DNA of 64,000 bases from Sipunculus nudus (lineage: Eukaryota; Annelida; Sipuncula; Golfingiida; Sipunculidae): assembly GCA_026874595.1 (NCBI GenBank), contig CM049306.1:6753519-6817518 (forward strand). Reading direction: 5' to 3'. The position numbers and the translations under genes were made by a program. Every line of letters begins with the position of its first letter. The stretch's first letter is position 1. The notes beneath the pieces were generated by a model. It was not told the origin of the DNA. It did not search any database and saw nothing but the letters and a program-made list of their open reading frames with translations. Below, piece after piece: positions 57,101-61,319 of the stretch.

Positions 57101-59931
57101 CTCCCTATCTAGGTTGCTGGCATAATGTTATGCAATCCCATCACTAGGGCAAGCCCTCTCTGGATAGAGTTGAGCTTGATCAGGCTGTCTGCAGTTAATA
57201 CCATATCACAGGGAGCCTTTTTCCCTCCCCCTTCACCCCATTCTGTTGACAGACCTATACTATGAACTAGATGAATCTTAAAATTAACATTTTTTTCAGC
57301 AACAAGCAGTAACAACGGAGACTTGAACAATTTTGATTTTCTTAAAGAAAAAAATGTTCAGGAATTTAATCCTAATATTCAAATGTGATAAAATATTAGG
57401 ATCTAATGTAAGTGCTAACTGACAAGATTTAAGAAGATATAAATACTTTGTAGCATTTCATTCTTATCTCTTAAAGCTGGCGGGGCCTAGGTGTGAATAA
57501 CACTGTTAACTTAGTATTAAAATTAGGAATATTGGTCAGACTTTGTGGGATTAATTTTTAACTCATATGGCCATATATTTAACTTTTGAAAACTTAATTA
57601 CCTTCACACATAATTTGTCTATGAAATGTTACTTTTATATAACACTTACCGTATGCCCATTTTTTCCCTTGGTGCATCACTAAATGGTTTAGCTCATGTC
57701 CATTATTCTATCATTTACAGAGTTTCATTTTAGCAGGGCCATTTTCTCATAGCTTTTCAAATGATAATATACATGAAAAACCAAAAGAAATAAAAAAATT
57801 TTCCAAAATTCAGCTGAGCGATGTGACCCATGGGTCCCTTGTTTTCACTGGATCCCTCCACCATGTAATTATTATACATACTGTAATTTAATTCATGTCT
57901 TGAAATTCCTTATCAATATGTGATTATTGTATCCGCCAAAACAGAGTTTTGCGGATACTATGTTTTCAGCTGCATGCCGCCGCTGCGTAGGTTTCCGGAG
58001 AACTCCTCTGTAACCGCTGGGCGGAATTTTACGAAACCCGGGATTATGTTCGGGTCACATGTGAACTGCTGCGCCCCAATTTTGTTTTGACCTCTGACCT
58101 TTCCTCTGCGCTCTGTGTCCGTTTGTGCGTCTGTTTCCACACATAAACCCACATATCTCGGGAACCGTTTGACGGATCAGGAAAATTTTTTTGCACAAAT
58201 GTAGCCCTTGGAGAGCTTTATAACATACACAAAAAATGGTGGCGCCACCTGCAACCATGTTTGCACAGTGTCCATCTGTTCGTCTGCCTTGGGTTAAAAT
58301 CACTCATATCTCTGCAGTGACTTGACTAATTCACCTGAAATTTGGCATGCGTATACATCCTGGATAGCTTTTCTGATTTTGTGACAGGTGGCAACCACCT
58401 ACATTCACGTTTACGCTGCAGACATCCAAGCTCATATCTCGGGAACCGTTTGACCGATCAGGAAAATTTTTTTACACAAATGTAGCCCTTGGAGAGCTTT
58501 ATAACATACACAAAAAATGGTGGCGCCACCTGCAACCATGTTTGCACAGTGTCCATCTGTTTGTCTGCCTTGGGTTAAAATCACTCATATCTCTGCAGTG
58601 ACTTGACTAATTCACCTGAAATTTGGCATGCGTATACATCCTGGATAGCTTTTCTGATTTTGTGACAGGTGGCACCACCTACATTCACGTTTACGCTGCA
58701 GACATCCAAGCTCATATCTCGGGAACCGTTTGACCGATCAGGAAAATTTTTTTGCACAAATGTAGCCCTTGGAGAGCTTTATTACATACACAAAAAATGG
58801 TGGCGCCACCTGCAACCATGTTTGCACAGTGTCCATCTGTTTGTCTGCTTTGGGTTAAAATCACTCATATCTCTGCAGTGACTTGACTAATTCACCTGAA
58901 ATTCGGCATGCCTATACATCCTGGATAGCTTTTCTGATTTTATGACAGGTGGCGCCACCTACATTCACGTTTACGCTGCAGACATCCAAGCTCATTTCTC
59001 GGGAACCGTTTGACCGATCAGGAAAATTTTTTTGCACAAATGTAGCCCTTGGAGAGCTTTATAACATATGCAAAACTGGTGGTGCCACCTGCAGCCATTT
59101 TTGCACAGCTCCTGTCTGTTTGTCTGCCATGGGATAAAATCACTCATATCTCGGCAGTGGTTTGACATATCTGGCTAAAATTTTGCAGGTTTATACATCC
59201 CCGACAGCTCTCTTGATTTTATGACAAGTGGAGCCACCTGCATTCTAGTTTATGCAGCAGACATCCAAGCTCATATCTTGGGAACCGTTTGAACGATTGG
59301 GCCAAAATTTTGCATGTGTATAGTTCTCACAATGCTCTTTATCATACGCAAAACTGGTGCCGTCACCTGCAACCATTTTTACTCAGCGTCCATCTGATTG
59401 TCTGCCACGGGCTAAAATCACTCATATACATGTAGTGGTTTGACTTATCTGCCTTAAATTTTGCATATGTATACAACTTGGACGGCTTTCTGGATTTTGT
59501 AGTAGGGGGGGGGGGCAACCTTCATACACAATTTGGCTGCAGACATCCATGCTAATATGCAACACTTCAGTCTATTTCCCCTTGCCACTTAATCCATGCC
59601 TCACTTCACCCGTTCCACTCTGATTTAGGCGGATACACGTAGTCGCTTGTCGACTACCCGTATTCTAGTTCCATATGTAATGAACGTTGATTTTTTTTTT
59701 TTCAGGAAAGTTGAACCTCAGCACCAGGGCATTGCTGGAATGATGGCTGCCTTCTTCCTAATTCTTGGCATATTTTGTGGAGTTAACTTCTCACTAGTGA
59801 TTGCAAAAATCGCCACCTATGGAGCGCCATACTATGAGAGACCTCTAGCAAATGGGACGCTCTTTAACGTTACAGCAACGCCTGCACTTGCCAAGTTCAC
59901 CACAACATTTTCTGAGCGCACAACCTTATAG
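30052..59931 (+). CDS. SLC29A: Equilibrative nucleoside transporter (ENT1-like), 14 coding exons, 511 residues
   Basis: ENTs move nucleosides down their gradient across the plasma or organelle membrane. The exons join in phase to 1536 nt including the stop. Landmarks: a hydrophilic N-terminus of about 76 residues; TM1 (77-99) with PWN at 94-96; TM2 about 120-145; TM3 about 153-176; TM4 with NGVYQNCVYGMAAGLP (200-215), keeping the Gln of the human substrate site; TM5-TM6 to 272; a short cytoplasmic loop 273-308; TM7 from 309; TM8 346-369; TM9 with LRLLFIPFFMLCN; TM10; TM11 with GIAGMMAAFFLILGIFCGV; and a tail to 511 with NGT (486) and NVT (491). Human ENT1 is 456 residues. Odd: TM8 reads FNAFAMFGN where human ENT1 has FNIFDWLGR, so the family's Asp and Arg are missing. 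Three junctions lie in tandem arrays. The family call is firm; the paralogue is not. Confidence 0.93.
30165..31060 (+). repeat. 41-bp minisatellite built from the exon 1 splice donor, about 22 units
   Basis: The first unit is the 3' end of exon 1 and its donor (CTACTCTGAGAAAGGTAAGC). Later units read CTACTCTCAGAAAGGTGAGT plus ACCCACCAACAAACATAAT. About 15 units keep AAAGGTGAGT, a strong consensus 5' splice site; a few have it destroyed (CCTGGGT, ATTGAGT, GCTAAGT). The unit is 41 bases, so each step changes phase by two, and the exon 1 frame meets TGA at 30271. Use of any downstream donor would therefore truncate the protein. Confidence 0.92.
31060..31698 (+). other. Rest of intron 1
   Basis: Non-coding. 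It contains a G run (31381-31388) and a long T run (about 31437-31457) on the transcribed strand, and ends with the acceptor TGTTGACAG. Confidence 0.7.
31699..31789 (+). CDS. SLC29A: Transporter exon 2
   Basis: 91 nt between acceptor GTTGACAG and donor GTAATA (31790). It completes Glu46 and codes for the rest of the hydrophilic N-terminus, ending in PNDR just before TM1. Enters at phase 1, leaves at phase 2. Confidence 0.88.
32050..33425 (+). repeat. 59-bp minisatellite carrying acceptor-like sequence, about 23 units
   Basis: The unit is GAGATGAGTGCATTCTGTGT, AACATTAGAACATCAGGGTA and TTTCTGGTTGTTGCTTGTA. Each unit holds a T-rich tract and TAG (TTGTTGCTTGTAG), a plausible 3' splice site. The array ends about 20 bases before the true exon 3 acceptor, which looks like a diverged unit (TTGTTCTGTTGTTTGTAG). 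One unit at about 33210 has lost six bases. Confidence 0.92.
33446..33527 (+). CDS. SLC29A: Transporter exon 3 (TM1)
   Basis: 82 nt. It codes for RFLLVYLIMMLNGVAILMPW and onward to FITATG, the first membrane helix with the ENT-typical PWN. Donor GTAAGT at 33528. Leaves at phase 0. Confidence 0.93.
33905..34041 (+). CDS. SLC29A: Transporter exon 4 (first extracellular loop and TM2)
   Basis: 137 nt after acceptor CATTTCATTTCAG. It codes for YFTEKLSTKDGKPTEY, a short loop, then LSYLGIAAQLPNVILNLINV (TM2). The loop is much shorter than in human ENT1 and has no N-glycosylation sequon. Donor GTAAGT at 34042, phase 2. Confidence 0.93.
34844..36031 (+). mobile_element. Family C element nested inside the outer family C element
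   Basis: A full 5' end (TTAGCTCAGCTGACTTTCAG) appears in the middle of a repeat unit after GTATTTTTGATTTT. The matching 3' end with TGACCCATGGGTCACTTGTT is at 36010-36031. Directly after it the interrupted unit continues (TACAATTTTTTCCTCTATTT), so the boundaries are clear and the target was a T run. Confidence 0.8.
37357..38961 (+). mobile_element. Family A HINE-like element, copy 3, nested in family C
   Basis: It begins TGTACCTGCCAAAACGAAGT with TGTGGATACT, has half-units with GGTGGCGCCACC, and ends with TTTTGGCAGATACACGTAGT, a slightly decayed hairpin, and CGTATTCTAGTT. Flanking sequence on both sides is family C. Confidence 0.8.
39485..39579 (+). CDS. SLC29A: Transporter exon 5 (TM3)
   Basis: 95 nt between acceptor TGATGACAG and donor GTGAGT (39580). 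Together with the phase-2 end of exon 4 it codes for AGSLSIRIIVSIIIVLLMFI and VTVILAMVDSSG, the third helix, and leaves one base that forms Trp181 with exon 6. It sits between two repeat elements and has no open frame with its own ATG on the plus strand, so it is easy to miss. Confidence 0.92.
40067..41955 (+). mobile_element. Family B HINE-like element, copy 2
   Basis: It starts ATGCCCCCGCCACAAAGTGG and GGCATATAGTTTTACC. About ten 180-base units follow, with CAATGCCTGCAGATATTGGC, TTTTTGGTGTGTGG, TTGACCTACTTTTGACC and GAAAATTTCATGAAAAATAG. It ends AAGGCGGGGGCAT, the hairpin TGTGTCGTTCCGACACA and TCTAGTT. The start and the GGCGGGGGCA near the end are inverted copies. Confidence 0.85.
42188..42238 (+). 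CDS. SLC29A: Transporter exon 6 (start of TM4)
   Basis: 51 nt after acceptor TTCTCTTTAAG. It codes for WPGTFFAITMVTVVIIN and leaves one base completing Met198. Donor GTAAGT at 42239. Confidence 0.92.
42553..42638 (+). CDS. SLC29A: Transporter exon 7 (TM4 and start of TM5)
   Basis: 86 nt after acceptor TTGTTTTTCAG. It codes for MANGVYQNCVYGMAAGLPMK and YTNAVVLGS. Gln204 aligns with Gln158 of human ENT1, and Asn200 with the human Gly154 position, which influences inhibitor sensitivity. Donor GTAAGT at 42639, phase 0. Confidence 0.93.
42989..43037 (+). CDS. SLC29A: Transporter exon 8 (TM5)
   Basis: 49 nt after acceptor TTTCTTTCCAG. It codes for NLSGTITSVVAILSLA. Donor GTAAGT at 43038, leaving one base for Phe243. 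Confidence 0.9.
43667..43764 (+). CDS. SLC29A: Transporter exon 9 (TM6)
   Basis: 98 nt after acceptor TTTTAACTTCAG. It codes for FAPTARTAAIYYFLSAIFML and LVAFDTYFALPLI, the sixth helix. Donor GTAAGT at 43765, phase 0. Confidence 0.92.
43905..44463 (+). mobile_element. Family E (HINE-like) repeat in intron 9
   Basis: It starts GAAGGGAAGCATATTATTAT and ends with TATAATTATGCTTCCCTGCA, so the ends are inverted copies. Between them are about four 110-base units with CTTTCACATATGGCTCA and GGTCAAGGCCACAGGACCCA. The units resemble, in reverse orientation, the body of the element at 10200-10936. Confidence 0.65.
44762..44860 (+). CDS. SLC29A: Transporter exon 10 (cytoplasmic loop TM6-TM7)
   Basis: 99 nt, phase 0 to 0. 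It codes for PFFRFYKQRATAHHDDTPAA and TQTRPPFLKIFKQ, a polar loop clearly shorter than the roughly 60-residue loop of human ENT1. Acceptor TTTGTATTCCAG, donor GTAGTG at 44861, the weakest donor of the gene. Confidence 0.9.
45625..45727 (+). CDS. SLC29A: Transporter exon 11 (TM7)
   Basis: 103 nt after acceptor CTTGTTTTCAG. It codes for SWVQCLSVFCVFFVTLTCFP and AIMADIESTEGLLT. The FPA motif after TM7 is typical of ENTs. Donor GTAAAT at 45728, phase 1. Confidence 0.93.
46033..46118 (+). CDS. SLC29A: Transporter exon 12 (TM8, motif residues changed)
   Basis: 86 nt after acceptor CTTCTTTGTAG. It codes for EKYYTPVTCFLFFNAFAMFG and NLATEAIKK. Phe352 and Asn356 match Phe334 and Asn338 of human ENT1, but the Asp341 and Arg345 positions are Ala359 and Asn363. 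Donor GTAAGC at 46119, phase 0. Confidence 0.92.
46290..47070 (-). pseudogene. Fossil non-LTR retrotransposon (LINE), 3' part of the reverse transcriptase ORF
   Basis: On the minus strand, broken frames give KLWQLYPNLINSNVIHFRDR near 46870, then a KYLG-like stretch. After several stops comes RICTSCEDNSVEDEIHFKRS followed by CPKYGEIRKDL (about 46555-46640), the C-x2-C...H-x4-C knuckle often found at the C-terminus of LINE polymerases. There are frameshifts and stops throughout, so it is inactive. Confidence 0.65.
47718..49953. mobile_element. hAT-like non-autonomous transposon
   Basis: The left end TAGTGGTGGACCGATCATCA and right end CGACTCCCACCACTA are inverted repeats. Both ends carry CGATCATCGAT/CGATGATTGATT motifs often seen at hAT termini. 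The flanks GGATTTCA (left) and GGATCTAA (right) look like a diverged 8-bp target duplication, since undisturbed copies of the host repeat read GGATTTAA once. No transposase motif was recognised in the short open frames at 47846-48209. A family I element is inserted inside. Confidence 0.7.
48186..49521 (+). mobile_element. Family I HINE-like element inside the hAT-like transposon
   Basis: It starts TTTTTTAGCCCTCAGCCCTT and has a GTCCGTCCGTCC leader. Four units of about 300 bases follow, beginning TTGTGAGCGGGATATCT, three of them with GGTGGCGCCACC or a close variant. It ends GGCTGAGGGCTTTTG, the hairpin TCAGCTTTTGCTGA and TATTCTAGTT. Start and end are inverted copies. Confidence 0.8.
52181..53577 (+). 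mobile_element. Family B HINE-like element, copy 3
   Basis: It starts ATGCCCCCGCCACAAAGTGG, has about seven 180-base units, and ends CAGGCGGGGGCATTCGTG with a hairpin and TCTAGTT. It interrupts the C' body: the C' sequence TCCTCATATTTACCATAAAC resumes directly after the tail. Confidence 0.85.
55161..55672 (+). repeat. Four upstream copies of the exon 13 acceptor and 5' exon part (128-bp pitch)
   Basis: CCTGGACCTCGC follows TTCAG at 55161, 55289, 55417, 55545 and 55673, an exact 128-base pitch. Each copy codes for the TM9 segment (LRLLFIPFFMLCN in most) and ends near GTGTTGATC before the next polypyrimidine tract and TTTCAG. Since 128 is not a multiple of three, reading from one copy into the next hits TGA at the end of the following copy, so only the fifth copy leads into the rest of the exon. 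Copies differ by a few substitutions each, so they are not simple assembly clones. Copies 2, 3 and 4 also have GTATGT exactly 108 bases after their acceptor. Confidence 0.92.
55673..55869 (+). CDS. SLC29A: Transporter exon 13 (TM9 and TM10)
   Basis: 197 nt starting at the fifth acceptor copy. It codes for PGPRWVWLPVVLRLLFIPFF, MLCNFRPYTRSIPVLIDNDY and on to FTSGYFSSLAMMYAP. This matches TM9-TM10 of ENT1, where LCN and SNGYLASL stand at the same places. Donor GTAAGA at 55870, phase 2. Confidence 0.93.
55870..56409 (+). other. 5' part of intron 13
   Basis: Non-coding; no repeat end or conserved motif seen. Confidence 0.5.
56409..57842 (+). mobile_element. Family C' HINE-like element, complete copy in intron 13
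   Basis: It starts TTAGCTCAGCTGACTAAAAG with a hairpin to AGTCATCTGAGCT. The body matches 24683-26591 and 47080-54910. It ends TTCAGCTGAGCGATGTGACC, then CATGGGTCCCTTGTT. This copy is not interrupted and defines the family's length of about 1.43 kb. Confidence 0.8.
57923..59670 (+). mobile_element. Family A HINE-like element, copy 4, adjoining the last exon
   Basis: It starts ATTGTATCCGCCAAAACAGA. About six half-units with GGTGGCGCCACC or one-base variants follow. It ends TTAGGCGGATACAC, the hairpin GTAGTCGCTTGTCGACTAC and CCGTATTCTAGTT at 59670, only 35 bases before the exon 14 acceptor. A G run lies at 59505-59514. Confidence 0.82.
59706..59931 (+). CDS. SLC29A: Transporter exon 14 (TM11, C-terminal tail, stop)
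   Basis: 226 nt after a 12-base T tract and CAG. It codes for GKVEPQHQGIAGMMAAFFLI and LGIFCGVNFSLVIAKI (TM11), then a tail of about 39 residues with NGT and NVT sequons, ending ERTTL and TAG at 59929-59931. Human ENT1 stops almost directly after TM11. Confidence 0.94.
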
Positions 59932-60543
59932 TACACATAAGAGCTATAGGAGCTGAGAAGCATGCTGTGTTTGAGTTTAAACCTGCTACATGTGACTGAG
60001 GTTTGGGAGGTTGATGTGTTTGTAGCCTTGTGATGCCCCCATATCGTGATTTTGTGGCAAATTGCCATATCATACAGGAACTCTCTGTCATGGTCTCCAC
60101 ACCATGCTGTCTCGTTTATCTAGTTTATATCTGTGAATAGTCTGGGTTGCATGGGGTCTTGTATATGTTGTCTTGGGTTAAGTGGGGTCTCAATACTAAA
60201 ATCCCTGCCACCGAAAGGCCAGGGTTAGAAATGGTTATATTGGTTAAACATGAGCTAGTACCTGACCTGTATGTCTCTAGTTTAGCTAGCAGCATTGTTA
60301 TGTAACATTAAAAAACAATGTAGAGATTATATATTTCAACCTAACAATAAGGATACACATGCTTGTGACAAGCAGATTGAAAAGCATTACCTTATAACAT
60401 TTGTTGAACATGTATGTTGCAGTCTGTATTAGGAAATTAGGAGATGAATTCGATAATTTATTATCAGTGGCAGAAATATAAGAAACTCAGATAATGTCAT
60501 GGGTATTATGGTTACTTGATTTATCTGAAGTCTGTTAGGTTGA

Positions 60544-60549
60544 AATAAA
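60544..60549 (+). terminator. Proximal polyadenylation signal candidate
   Basis: AATAAA, 613 bases after the stop codon. The hexamer is seen directly; its use is inferred. Confidence 0.4.
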
Positions 60550-60699
60550 GAAAATTATAATTTAAACACTGATACACATTGGCAGCAGTATATACTTTAC
60601 AACCAGGCAGTCATTGCGTAGCAAGGAACTTGGCCAGTTGATAGGTGGATGCTTTCTCTATGGGGCGTTCATGTTAATAGCTGGTGATCAGCATGGCTG

Positions 60700-61020
60700 A
60701 AAGTTGGATAGCTCAGTCTCGGTTGACAGCTGGATAGCTCTGTCTCTGGTTGACAGCTCTGGATAGCTTAGTCCAGGTTGACAGCTCTGGATAGCTCAGT
60801 CTCTGGTTGACAGCTGGATAGCTCAGTCTCTTGTTTACACCTGGATAGCCAGGACTCTGGTTGACACCTGGATAGCTTGGTCTCTTGTTTACACCTGGAT
60901 AGCTCAGTCTCTCGTTGACAGCTGGATAGCTCAGGCTCTTGTTTACACCTGGATAGCTTGGACTCTGGTTGACACCTGGATATCTTGGACTCTGGTTGAC
61001 ACCTGGATAGCTTGGTCTCA
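60700..61020 (+). repeat. Minisatellite in the 3' UTR (about 27-bp unit)
   Basis: About twelve units of GGATAGCTCAGTCTCTGGTT plus GACAGCT or TACACCT. The 105-codon minus-strand frame here (YPGVN repeated) only reflects the repeat. Confidence 0.88.
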
Positions 61021-61304
61021 GTCTGTTCAACAGTTGGTGTGAACTAGTAAGTTTTAAACCTGAATGTAGTGCTGCTCAAGATCTCATTTAAAATGGAAAC
61101 ATGCTACCACGTTAGTTGAAACATAAATAGTTGTATACTGTTATTGCTGTTACTCTCAATGATCTCATGTAAATACTGAGTATAAATCCAATGTTACAGA
61201 GGTAATAGGAAACCATGTTCTACTCTGTATCACATTCTTCCAGTAATTGTATAATCAACAATCCACTTGTACTTCATCTGTTGGTTTACCAATTATAACA
61301 GATG

Positions 61305-61310
61305 AATAAA
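61305..61310 (+). terminator. Distal polyadenylation signal candidate
   Basis: AATAAA followed about 20 bases later by CAATAAAAAAAAAAA. The A run may be genomic, so the cleavage point is not exact. Confidence 0.45.
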
Positions 61311-61319
61311 GTTTACTTG

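Larger units (their letters stand above)
59932..61310 (+). other. 3' UTR of the transporter gene
   Basis: No further coding sequence continues from the stop. Polyadenylation signals AATAAA are present at 60544-60549 and 61305-61310; the second is followed by an A run at about 61330, so it is a good candidate for the long 3' end. Confidence 0.6.

Noticed and set aside
60713-61030. 105-codon minus-strand frame with YPGVN repeats
   Set aside because: Minisatellite in the 3' UTR of the transporter, no start context and no family match.
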